From NCBI GenBank assembly GCA_965602855.1, contig CBFCZV010000009.1, forward strand, positions 11,519 through 75,518: a stretch of 64,000 nucleotides of DNA, written 5' to 3'. A model generated the notes under the pieces. That model saw only the letters and a program-made list of their open reading frames with translations. It was not told the DNA's origin and searched no databases. Both the position numbers and the translations under genes were made by a program. This DNA is from LH-M37 sp965602855. Its GTDB lineage: Bacteria > Pseudomonadota > Gammaproteobacteria > SZUA-229. How positions within the stretch are numbered: position 1 is the first letter of the stretch; every line of letters begins with the position of its first letter. Below, piece after piece: positions 54,057-62,209 of this stretch.

Positions 54057-54085
54057 TTGACAGTGATTTTTGTTAAGAAGATTAT
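54057..54085 (+). promoter_or_regulatory. Sigma-70-type promoter of the DUF4347 gene
   Basis: Perfect TTGACA (54057-54062), 17-base spacer, then GATTAT (54080-54085). The expected start is near 54092, about 45 bases before the start codon. Confidence 0.65.
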
Positions 54086-54137
54086 TGCTAGGCTGTTTTT
54101 TGTTGTTCATTAAATAATAACTAATAAGAGAGATATC

Positions 54138-56513
54138 ATGAAAAAGACACCTGGAAGTTCAAATCTCAATCGTACACCGCTTCATTTAGCCGTACATTCT
54201 GTGCTGCATAATCGAAGATTTATTAACACGAGTGGCGCTATGCTCTTAAGTGCAGGAATCGCGGGTAGCGCGATTGCCATGCCTTTGCCGATAACGCCTG
54301 AATCCGGCATTTACGCTCAGCAGTCGCAGAGCCAAAAGTATGAAAAAAGTCTGGTTATTATCGATAGCCAGCTCAAAGACAATGAAATTCTTTCAAGCTC
54401 TGCGCCAATAGGCAGCAAGGTATATCGTCTGGATATGAGCAAAGACGGTATCGAGCAAATTAGTGAAATTCTTAAAAAACATGATGGCTTAACCAGCGTT
54501 CATTTTCTTTCTCACGGTGGTTCTGGCTATTTATCACTAGGTAATGCAATTCTAAAAGCCGAAACCATTAGTTACTACAAAGAACAAATTCAGGGCTGGC
54601 AGCAATCATTGAGTGCTGGCGCAGATCTATTATTTTACGGTTGTGAAACAGGTTCAGGCGCTAAAGGCGCAGAACTGCTCGATAAACTCGCTGAGCTCAC
54701 CGGTGCTGATGTCGCTGGTTCAACCGATGTAACCGGCTCAACTGCCAACGGCGGTGACTGGGAGCTTGAATATAAAGTTGGTGGCGTTACTGCTTCAAAC
54801 CTGCAACCTAAAAATTATCCGCATACTTTGGTTGACGGTCAGTTCATCGCTGGTGATGGTAGTGGCGGTGGTGGTGGTGGTGGTGGCTACTACTATGCTA
54901 GTGAATATGACATCGGTGGTGCTGGCGGTGCTGGTGGTGGCGGTGATGACACTATTGCGGGTACAGTCGGCGACGATGTTATCGTTGGTGACGGCAGTGG
55001 CGGCGGTGGTGCAGGCGGCTACTATACCGGTTTTGGTCTTGGAGGCCTCGGCGGTGGTGGTGCTGACACGATTAGTGGCGGTGCTGGTGATGACATCCTG
55101 ATCGGTGACGGTTTTGACGGCACCGTTGGTAACGATCTTGGTGATGGTATTGGTGGTAACGGTGGCTTCGCTGGTGGTGGCGGGGGTGGTGGTGGTAACT
55201 ACTACTCCAGTAATTATCAGGGTGGTGACGGCGGTATCGGCGCTGGTGGTGGCGGTGCCGGTGACTATGGCTACGGTGGCGATGGTGGCATCGGCGGTGG
55301 CGGTGGCGGTTCAGGCGGTAGCTCTAGTAGCGGCTATGAAGGCCTCGGTGGCGGCCTCGGCGCCACTGATGGTACTTATACCTCTGATGACTCTGGTGGC
55401 GGTGGCGGTGGCGGTGGCTACTTTGGTACTGGTGGCGTTGGCTCAGTTTATTGGAGTAATAATACTGGAGATGGTGGTGATGGTGGCAGCAGTGGCACCG
55501 GCACCGGTAACGGTGGCAACGGCACTACAGTAGATCCTTCAGTTGGTTCTGCTGACTACTCTGGCGGCGCAGGTGGTGGCGGCTTCGGTAATGGTGACGG
55601 TGGCGATAATGGTAATAGTGACACTAACATAACAACTTTAGGTAGTGATGGTGTTGCTGGTGATACCACTCAATACATGATGAACGATACCGCTGGCGTG
55701 GTTACAGCTTTTGTTTCGGCTGAGTTACCAACCTTGCTGACGAACCATCCCAACTTTGGTGCGGGTGCCGATGTTCTCGATGGCGGACCCGGTTCTGACC
55801 AACTAGTCGGCCTCGGTGGTAATGACCGCTTCCTTTTCGAGCTCGATGATGCGACTTCGGGTACCGATGTCGATACCGTCTGGGATCTGAATGCAGGTGA
55901 TGTACTGGTCGTTACCGATGCGGGTACTTCACGCAGTTCAGCATCTATTTCGGCGGCTCTGGATGCACAGGTACCTAGCGGCACTGACAGAACCATTACG
56001 GTGAGCGATGGTGTCAACTCGATGGACATCGTTGCTAAAGGTATCAACCGTGATCTGGTTCTTGCTGACTTTGATCTCACGGGTGCTAATGATGTGCCCA
56101 CAGCTAGTGCAGTTAGTATTACTGATGATAATGGTGGCAGTGCTGTAGTCGGTGATAGCCTGACGGGTAGTTATACCTATAGTGATGTCGACAGTGATGC
56201 CGAAGGCACGAGCACGTTCCGCTGGTTAAGTGATGGCGCTGCGATTGCTGGTGCAACGGCTTCAACTTATACTCTGGTTAGTGCTGATATTGGGGCTTCT
56301 ATTACCTTTGAAGTTACTCCACTGGCGGCTACCGGCAACATAACAGGTAATGCTGTGGCTTCTTCAGGAGTGACCGATATCGTTGCTCCGACAGTTAGTG
56401 CAAGTAGCGATAGCGACGGTAACAACGTTCTTGGCTCATTTTCAATATGGTCGTTATTTATTGGAGTAGGTCTCGGGCTTAGTCGTTTGCTGCGTTTAGG
56501 AAAACGCGAATGA
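54138..56513 (+). CDS. Large exported DUF4347 protein with Gly/Tyr-rich RTX-like repeats and C-terminal sorting tail
   Basis: 791 aa. Residues 1-47 are an extended signal peptide (hydrophobic 33-47, AIA cleavage). A DUF4347 domain spans about 68-215, with SHGGSG (His126-Gly127) and FYGCETG (Cys169). Residues about 238-525 are extremely Gly-rich with Tyr clusters and RTX-like GDDxIxGDG units. A second RTX-like block (GAGADVLDGGPGSDQLVGLGGNDRF) is near 540-565. A domain of cadherin/Ig-like appearance spans about 650-755. The C-terminus (FSIWSLFIGVGLGLSRLLRLGKRE) is hydrophobic then basic, like GlyGly-CTERM or related sorting tails. It is probably a surface or secreted adhesin or matrix protein. 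AGAGAG ribosome-binding site. Confidence 0.85.
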   Translation: MKKTPGSSNLNRTPLHLAVHSVLHNRRFINTSGAMLLSAGIAGSAIAMPLPITPESGIYAQQSQSQKYEKSLVIIDSQLKDNEILSSSAPIGSKVYRLDMSKDGIEQISEILKKHDGLTSVHFLSHGGSGYLSLGNAILKAETISYYKEQIQGWQQSLSAGADLLFYGCETGSGAKGAELLDKLAELTGADVAGSTDVTGSTANGGDWELEYKVGGVTASNLQPKNYPHTLVDGQFIAGDGSGGGGGGGGYYYASEYDIGGAGGAGGGGDDTIAGTVGDDVIVGDGSGGGGAGGYYTGFGLGGLGGGGADTISGGAGDDILIGDGFDGTVGNDLGDGIGGNGGFAGGGGGGGGNYYSSNYQGGDGGIGAGGGGAGDYGYGGDGGIGGGGGGSGGSSSSGYEGLGGGLGATDGTYTSDDSGGGGGGGGYFGTGGVGSVYWSNNTGDGGDGGSSGTGTGNGGNGTTVDPSVGSADYSGGAGGGGFGNGDGGDNGNSDTNITTLGSDGVAGDTTQYMMNDTAGVVTAFVSAELPTLLTNHPNFGAGADVLDGGPGSDQLVGLGGNDRFLFELDDATSGTDVDTVWDLNAGDVLVVTDAGTSRSSASISAALDAQVPSGTDRTITVSDGVNSMDIVAKGINRDLVLADFDLTGANDVPTASAVSITDDNGGSAVVGDSLTGSYTYSDVDSDAEGTSTFRWLSDGAAIAGATASTYTLVSADIGASITFEVTPLAATGNITGNAVASSGVTDIVAPTVSASSDSDGNNVLGSFSIWSLFIGVGLGLSRLLRLGKRE

Positions 56514-56554
56514 ACAGACTGAACGAGCTTTAAGCTCATCAGTTGTTTGTATTG

Positions 56555-56600
56555 ACCGCCCCGATAGTGCTGTAGAAAGTGTAATCGGGGCGGTTTTATT
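56555..56600 (+). terminator. Rho-independent terminator after the DUF4347 gene
   Basis: Perfect 11-base arms ACCGCCCCGAT (56555-56565) and ATCGGGGCGGT (56584-56594) around an 18-base loop, followed by TTTATTT. Confidence 0.88.
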
Positions 56601-56658
56601 TGTACAATCAATAACACTATTATGCGCAGCATAAAAAATACCGGTCACAGGTCTTATT

Positions 56659-57387
56659 ATGATTTTTACTATTTCAGCTCGAGGTAAAAAAACCCGGCAG
56701 CCTATTTTTGATTATCTTGCAAGAAATTATGCAAATATCCCTATTGCACAAATCGACAGCGTATTTGGTTTTGTAGAAAAATCCACTTTATATGGTGGCC
56801 GACATTTTGTTCATCCTGAACTTTCTGATCAGGATGTTCGTCAGCTTTATGATGTTGGAATCGGGCTACGTATTCCGTTTAGCAACCAGTATGTAAAACG
56901 TGAAGAGTACGAAAATAATCGATTATTACTACAGAAATATCATCGTAAAGGTAATTCTGTTATCGCGCACAGAGATGAGCTGGTTGAATGGATTCGTCAG
57001 GATTTTCCTGATTACCAGATTGAAGCCAGTGTCATCAAAAATATTAATACACACGAGAAGATTCAGAAAGCTCTGGAGATTTACGACACGGTCGTATTGC
57101 CCATGGAAACTAATCAGGATCATGAGTTCCTTAAGCAGGTAGAAAATAAAGAGCATGTTACTCTGTTTGGTAATGCTGGTTGTGCATTAACCTGTCCCTC
57201 TAAAATCTGTTATCCATCGCTTTCAAAACTGAATAAATTTGAAGGTGGTGAATTTAAATGTTCACAGGGAATTAAGCACCGTGAGATGTTGGGTATGATC
57301 GATTTTGACCTGGATGAATTGAGCGATTTTGGTTTTAATCGTTTTAAAATGTTACGAGGTAGGGAAAGTGGTGTTACGGGTTACTAA
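56659..57387 (+). CDS. Hypothetical protein with four-cysteine cluster
   Basis: 242 aa, soluble, unknown family. Cys175, Cys179 and Cys184 (GCALTCPSKIC) plus Cys201 could hold an iron-sulfur cluster. The order of strands and helices and the segment YDTVVLPMETNQD before the cluster suggest a TIM-barrel of the U32 peptidase/UbiU-UbiV type, but I would not assign it. The stop codon is directly followed by the start of the STN-like gene, so the two are translationally coupled. Confidence 0.7.
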   Translation: MIFTISARGKKTRQPIFDYLARNYANIPIAQIDSVFGFVEKSTLYGGRHFVHPELSDQDVRQLYDVGIGLRIPFSNQYVKREEYENNRLLLQKYHRKGNSVIAHRDELVEWIRQDFPDYQIEASVIKNINTHEKIQKALEIYDTVVLPMETNQDHEFLKQVENKEHVTLFGNAGCALTCPSKICYPSLSKLNKFEGGEFKCSQGIKHREMLGMIDFDLDELSDFGFNRFKMLRGRESGVTGY

Positions 57388-58011
57388 ATGAAGTATGTGC
57401 TATTTTTTATTACGTTAAGTATGACGTTTAGAGTGTTTGGATTTGATCAAAGCAAAGATGAATGTGATCCTATAGTGGATCTTGATACAGCTTCAATGAG
57501 CTTGCAGAAAACCTTGAGTCTTTTGGCTAAACAGCACCAGTTTGAATTGAGTTTTCCGGTGAATGCTGACCAGTCTGTTGAATCGGTCGAGGGTATGCGC
57601 TTGAGCCAGGCGCTTAAGTATCTGACGTCTGATGTGAATACAGTCTTGCGGCACGAGAAGAGTGCAGGCTGTGAGATGGCAAGGCTGGTTTCGATGGAGG
57701 TGCTGCCTGTTGGTGAGCAAGGCGAATATGTTCATGTGAAGCCGCAGATTCAAGCAAAGCCGCAGGTTCAGGCAAAATCCAAAGTCGAACCTGTTTATAT
57801 TGACAACATGGAATTATATGTGGAAGAAGTATTGTTAAAACAGCGTAAACGGGATAAAAACCTGTCGCCCGAGCAACGTAAGGAGTTTAGATTGGTTAGG
57901 AATCAGGTGAGGCAGCGGCTTGAAGACGAAGGTTTGTTAGAGCCGAGGCAGATGAAAAACAGGAAGAATAATAAACAGAAGTTTAGAGAGCAAGCGCAGG
58001 ACGCTTATTAG
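57388..58011 (+). CDS. Exported protein with STN-like domain
   Basis: 207 aa with a signal peptide (residues 1-18, YVLFFITLSMTFRVFG). Residues about 30-95 look like a secretin/TonB short N-terminal (STN) domain (SMSLQKTLSLLAKQHQFELSF, then VEGMRLSQALKYLTS). The linker contains imperfect repeats of KPQVQAK type (about 118-135). The C-terminus is highly basic (LSPEQRKEFRLVRNQVRQRL to the end). It has no TonB receptor or secretin barrel. Role unknown; it could be a soluble partner of an outer-membrane channel. Confidence 0.7.
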   Translation: MKYVLFFITLSMTFRVFGFDQSKDECDPIVDLDTASMSLQKTLSLLAKQHQFELSFPVNADQSVESVEGMRLSQALKYLTSDVNTVLRHEKSAGCEMARLVSMEVLPVGEQGEYVHVKPQIQAKPQVQAKSKVEPVYIDNMELYVEEVLLKQRKRDKNLSPEQRKEFRLVRNQVRQRLEDEGLLEPRQMKNRKNNKQKFREQAQDAY

Positions 58012-58036
58012 CCAGTAGTTATTGTCTGACGGTATT

Positions 58037-58426
58037 CTAATTGCTGTTGTCTTTCCCATCCAGATAAACCCAATCCCCATTATTTCGAACAAACCGACTG
58101 ATTTCGTGTAATTGAAATGCACGGCCATTGTTTTTGTATGTGGCGATAAATTCAACGGTTCCCTGTTCATCGTTTATGCCGCCTTTGTCCGTATTTTTGA
58201 TGCGTAGCCTTGACCATTTTATTGCTGACTCGAATTCGATGCTTTCAGGTCGGGTATCTGGGTGCCAGGTGTTTTTTAGATAGCTTTCGTTTTCTTCTAT
58301 ATAGGCGCAGTAGCGTGAGCGCATCAATTGTACGGCGGTGTCGGCTTTGGCGCTGCCATTCAGGTATTTCTCGCAGCATTGAGGAAATAATTCTCCTGAT
58401 CCACAGGGGCATTTTTTATCATTCAT
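58037..58426 (-). CDS. YchJ family protein with SEC-C motif
   Basis: 129 aa. A SEC-C zinc motif is at the N-terminus (CPCGSGELFPQCC), and the YchJ core follows (MRSRYCAYIEENESYLKNTWHPDTRP, then GTVEFIATYKNNG). Function not established. It is convergent with the STN-like gene. Confidence 0.9.
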   Translation of the reverse strand: MNDKKCPCGSGELFPQCCEKYLNGSAKADTAVQLMRSRYCAYIEENESYLKNTWHPDTRPESIEFESAIKWSRLRIKNTDKGGINDEQGTVEFIATYKNNGRAFQLHEISRFVRNNGDWVYLDGKDNSN

Positions 58427-58545
58427 CTTTTAGAATTGATCTTTTTAAATTTAAACATGTTTATCTATAAGTAAATTCTATCCGCTTATAAGATTTTCCT
58501 ACCTCAACAATTGCACAGTATATAGAGAAATTAAACTGAAACGGG

Positions 58546-58551
58546 TATGAT
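58546..58551 (+). promoter_or_regulatory. Possible -10 box of the qmo operon
   Basis: TATGAT about 119 bases before the qmoA start codon, with no convincing -35 box. The palindrome at 58563-58586 would lie just downstream of the resulting start point. The 58427-58669 gap shows no other feature. Confidence 0.35.
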
Positions 58552-58562
58552 ATGCACTCCCT

Positions 58563-58586
58563 ATATCAGGGGTTATATCCTGATAT
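58563..58586 (+). promoter_or_regulatory. Palindromic operator-like element in the qmoA leader
   Basis: Perfect 8-base arms ATATCAGG (58563-58570) and CCTGATAT (58579-58586) around GGTTATAT. The layout suits a dimeric repressor or activator; a T-run is absent, so it is not a terminator. Confidence 0.5.
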
Positions 58587-58669
58587 TTTGAAAGAATTCT
58601 TTAGTCGTTTTATCTTATTGATTTAAATGGCTTTTTTAATACTGACACATGATCCTTTGGAGGAATAAG

Positions 58670-59956
58670 ATGTCGGAAATAGTTGCAACTAACCAGACCA
58701 TACTGGTTGTTGGCGGAGGCATCAGCGGCATGACTGCTGCGATTGAGGCTGCTGAAGTTGGCAAACAGGTTATCGTTATTGAGAAACGCGCCTCTATAGG
58801 TGGTCGTGTATCTCAACTTTATAAATACTTTCCCAAGCTGTGTTTCCCGACCTGTGGTCTTGAAATTAACCAGCGTCGTTTGAACGCCAATAAAAATATC
58901 ACTGTAGTGACTATGGCTGAAGTAACGGGTCTGGAAGGTGAAGCCGGTAATTACACCGCGAAGGTGAAAATTAGCCCGCGCTACGTGAATGCCAACTGTA
59001 CTGCTTGCGGTGCCTGTGGTGATGCGGTTGAGTCTGAGTTCGATAACGAATTCAACTACAACATGGATAAGCGCAAAGGTGCTTACCTGCCTTACAATCT
59101 GGCTCAGCCTCAGCGTTTTGTGATCGATCCTCAGATGATCGGTACTGACGATGCGCAGAAAGCCAAAGATGCCTGTAAGTTTGATGCGGTTGATCTGGAC
59201 ATGCAGGAAGAGACTATCGAGCTGAAAGCTGGTGCGGTTATTTATGCAACAGGCTGGCGTCCATACGATGCCAACAAGATTCAGCCTTACGGTTATGACC
59301 GTATCGATAACGTCATTACCAGTGTTGAGTTCGAGCGCATGATGGATCCGTTCGGTCCTACTGGTGGCAAACTGGTACGTCCTTCTGACGGTGCTGAAGC
59401 CAAGAAAGTGGCCTTCATCCAGTGTGCTGGTTCACGTGACCGCAACTATTTGAAACATTGTTCACGCATTTGCTGCATGGCTTCATTGAAGCAGACGACT
59501 TATGTCAGCGAGAAGTACGGCGATGATGCTGATGTTTCTATTTACTACATTGATATTCGTGCAATTGATCGTTTCGATGATTTCTATCAACGAGTACAAG
59601 ACGATAAGAACGTGACATTCATTAAATCAAAAGTTGCGAACATCATCGAGAACAAAGCAAACGGTAACCCAACACTTCACGGTGTGGATACTGAAGGTTA
59701 CAACCGCTATGCCAACGAACACGATCTGGTTGTTCTGGCTGTCGGTATGGAACCAAGTGTTGATAAAGACACATTCCCAATTGAAATTAAAGTGAACGAC
59801 GAAGGTTTCATCGAACATGATGAAGCTAACGGCGGTGTATTTGCTGCGGGTTGTTCATCTGATGCACTGGACGTCAACCGTGCCGTTCAACATGCGACAT
59901 CAGCTGCGTTACGAGCCATTCAGGTCGTGAACCGCGTAGCTAAGGCGGAGGGTTAA
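58670..59956 (+). CDS. qmoA: QmoA, HdrA-like flavoprotein
   Basis: 428 aa from ATG 58670, with a strong GGAGG ribosome-binding site 8 bases upstream (the start at 58649 lies before this site). FAD motif VVGGGISGMTAA is near residues 13-24. The QmoA-type signature has Cys58 and Cys62 (LCFPTCGLEINQRR), and Cys110, Cys113, Cys116 (NCTACGAC) suggest an iron-sulfur site. QmoA is the smaller HdrA-like subunit of the complex linking APS reductase to the quinone pool, soluble in the cytoplasm. First gene of a four-gene operon, 3 bases before qmoB. Confidence 0.9.
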   Translation: MSEIVATNQTILVVGGGISGMTAAIEAAEVGKQVIVIEKRASIGGRVSQLYKYFPKLCFPTCGLEINQRRLNANKNITVVTMAEVTGLEGEAGNYTAKVKISPRYVNANCTACGACGDAVESEFDNEFNYNMDKRKGAYLPYNLAQPQRFVIDPQMIGTDDAQKAKDACKFDAVDLDMQEETIELKAGAVIYATGWRPYDANKIQPYGYDRIDNVITSVEFERMMDPFGPTGGKLVRPSDGAEAKKVAFIQCAGSRDRNYLKHCSRICCMASLKQTTYVSEKYGDDADVSIYYIDIRAIDRFDDFYQRVQDDKNVTFIKSKVANIIENKANGNPTLHGVDTEGYNRYANEHDLVVLAVGMEPSVDKDTFPIEIKVNDEGFIEHDEANGGVFAAGCSSDALDVNRAVQHATSAALRAIQVVNRVAKAEG

Positions 59957-59959
59957 GAA

Positions 59960-62197
59960 ATGGCTGATGAAATGAAAATTGGCGCATATATTTGTAAAGG
60001 TTGTGGTATCGGTGATCGCTTAGATGCGGGTCAACTGGCGACTACTGCAACACGCGACGGTAAAGCTGCTATCTGTCAGGAACACGATTTTCTGTGTAAC
60101 GAAGATGGCGTAAAAATGATTCAGGCTGACATCGACAACGAAGGTGTAAACCGCGTTGTTATCGCTGGCTGTTCACGTCGTGCTAAAACTGAAGCTTTTG
60201 CTTTTGACAATGTAACACTGCACCGCGCTAACTTGCGTGAAGGTGTTATCTGGGTTCGTCCTGATAGCGACGATCAGCAGGAAACAACACAGGAAATGGC
60301 GGATGACTATGTTCGCATGGCCTGTGCTGAAGCAAAATACAGCAAGGTTCCTGAGTCTAGTGGTCAGCAAACTGTTAACAGAAACATCCTGATCGTGGGT
60401 GGTGGTGTTGGTGGTATGACGGCTGCTATTGAAGCCTCTAAAGCCGGTTACCCCTGTGGTCTGGTTGAGAAGGGCACAACTTTAGGTGGTGCGGTTGCGC
60501 AGCTGCATAAAGTGATCCCAACAACTGCGCCTTATGCTGATCCACAGGAAAACCCTGTCGCTGATCTTGTTGCAGCGATTGAAGCTGATGACAACATCAC
60601 GGTTTACCTGAACTCAACAACAACGAATATTGCCGGTGCTCCTGGTCGTTTCGCGGCTGACATTTCTACCGAAAGTGGTGCGACTCAAACTAAAGAGTTT
60701 GGTGCCATCGTTCAGGCTAGTGGTTTCACACCTTATGATGCGAACCAGCTTCCTGAATTTTCTTACGGTAAAAATAAAGACGTAGTCACACAGCTTGAAC
60801 TTGAAGCGCTGGCTAAAGAAGCTAACGGTGGTCCGATTAAGCGTCCATCCGATGGCAAAGAAATTTCAAGTGTTGTCTTTGTACAGTGTGCCGGTCAACG
60901 CAGTAAGAAAGAAGGTCATTTAGAGCATTGTTCTGGTTACTGCTGTAGTGCAAGTATCAAACAGGCGATGTACTTTAAAGATCAGAATACTGATGTTGAT
61001 ACCACTATCATGTACACCGATTTACGTACTCCGGGTGCTGGTGGCGAAAACTTCTACCGTAGTGGTCAGCAGAAAGGCGTTACCTTTACCAAGAGTGTTG
61101 TTAACGAAGTGGTTGATGGTGCAAACCCAACCGTTAAGTTCAAAGATTTAATCCTGAATGAAGAAGCTGAAGTTGAAGCTGATCTGGTTGTTCTTGCCAC
61201 AGGTATGGTTGCCAACGCTGGTGAGCCAACCCGTCAAGAAATCACCGAGATGGAAAATGAAGCAAAAGAGGCTGGTAACGAATTCAGGCTTGATGCTGAA
61301 TCGGTGCTGAATCTTGATTATCGTCAGGGTAAAGACGTTCCTCACATGGATAACGGCTTTGCTGATTCGCACTTCATCTGTTTCCCTTATGAAACACAGC
61401 GTACTGGTATTTATACTGCCGGTCCTACTCGTCGTCCTATGGATGCCAAGCAGGCCATGGACGATGCAATGGGTGCAGCGATGCGCGCCATTGGCGAAGC
61501 TGAAAATGCTGGTCTGGGTAAAGCGGCACATCCTCGTTCGGGCGATTTGAGTTTCCCAACTTTCCGTAAAGAAGGTTGTACACAATGTAAACGTTGTACA
61601 GTGGAATGTCCTTTCGGCGCGATCAACGAAGACGAAGAAGGCTATCCTGTTTACAACGAATCACGTTGTCGCCGTTGTGGTACCTGTATGGGTGCTTGTC
61701 CGGTACGTGTTATTTCTTTCGAGAACTACTCAGTAGATACGGTTGGTCAGCAGCTTAAAGCGGTTGATATTCCTGAAGAGTTCGATGAAAAACCTCGTAT
61801 TCTGGTACTGGCCTGTGAGAATGATGCTTATCCTGCACTGGATATGGCTGCACAGAACAAGATGGAATACAGCGCATTCACACGTATCATTCCTGTTCGT
61901 TGCCTGGGTTCAATCAGCTTGAGCTGGATCACTGACTCACTAAACAGTGGCTTTGATGGCATCCTCCTTATGGGCTGCCCAAGTGGTGATGATTACCAAT
62001 GTCACTTTGTCAAAGGTTCAGGCACAGCGCAGGAACGTATGTCTAAAGTGGGTGATACGCTTGAGACATTGAGTCTTGAAAAAGAACGTGTACAAACTTA
62101 TGAAATCTCAATTACTGATATTCATAAAGTACCAAAACTTATTAACGATATGGCTGATACGATCGAACAGATCGGTATGAGCCCATTCAAGTTCTAA
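59960..62197 (+). CDS. qmoB: QmoB, HdrA-MvhD fusion flavoprotein
   Basis: 745 aa. Cys12 and Cys15 (ICKGCGIGD) open the protein. The FAD motif VGGGVGGMTAA is near residue 146. Two 4Fe-4S ferredoxin clusters use Cys540, 543, 546, 550 and Cys570, 573, 576, 580. An MvhD-like domain from about 613 carries Cys residues in ACENDA, VRCLGS and MGCPSGDDYQCHF. This is the architecture of QmoB: HdrA fused to MvhD. It passes electrons between QmoA/HdrCB and APS reductase or the quinone side. GGAGGG ribosome-binding site inside the qmoA end. Confidence 0.9.
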   Translation: MADEMKIGAYICKGCGIGDRLDAGQLATTATRDGKAAICQEHDFLCNEDGVKMIQADIDNEGVNRVVIAGCSRRAKTEAFAFDNVTLHRANLREGVIWVRPDSDDQQETTQEMADDYVRMACAEAKYSKVPESSGQQTVNRNILIVGGGVGGMTAAIEASKAGYPCGLVEKGTTLGGAVAQLHKVIPTTAPYADPQENPVADLVAAIEADDNITVYLNSTTTNIAGAPGRFAADISTESGATQTKEFGAIVQASGFTPYDANQLPEFSYGKNKDVVTQLELEALAKEANGGPIKRPSDGKEISSVVFVQCAGQRSKKEGHLEHCSGYCCSASIKQAMYFKDQNTDVDTTIMYTDLRTPGAGGENFYRSGQQKGVTFTKSVVNEVVDGANPTVKFKDLILNEEAEVEADLVVLATGMVANAGEPTRQEITEMENEAKEAGNEFRLDAESVLNLDYRQGKDVPHMDNGFADSHFICFPYETQRTGIYTAGPTRRPMDAKQAMDDAMGAAMRAIGEAENAGLGKAAHPRSGDLSFPTFRKEGCTQCKRCTVECPFGAINEDEEGYPVYNESRCRRCGTCMGACPVRVISFENYSVDTVGQQLKAVDIPEEFDEKPRILVLACENDAYPALDMAAQNKMEYSAFTRIIPVRCLGSISLSWITDSLNSGFDGILLMGCPSGDDYQCHFVKGSGTAQERMSKVGDTLETLSLEKERVQTYEISITDIHKVPKLINDMADTIEQIGMSPFKF

Positions 62198-62209
62198 GGA
62201 GCCGATACT

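Noticed and set aside
54754..55533. Two long Val/Ala-rich frames on the + strand inside the DUF4347 gene
   Set aside because: They arise from reading GGT/GGC glycine codons one base out of register; no ribosome-binding site or plausible protein.
54846..55660. Low-complexity GGT tract considered as a CRISPR-like or satellite array
   Set aside because: Repeats follow the protein frame and lack spacers; they are coding.
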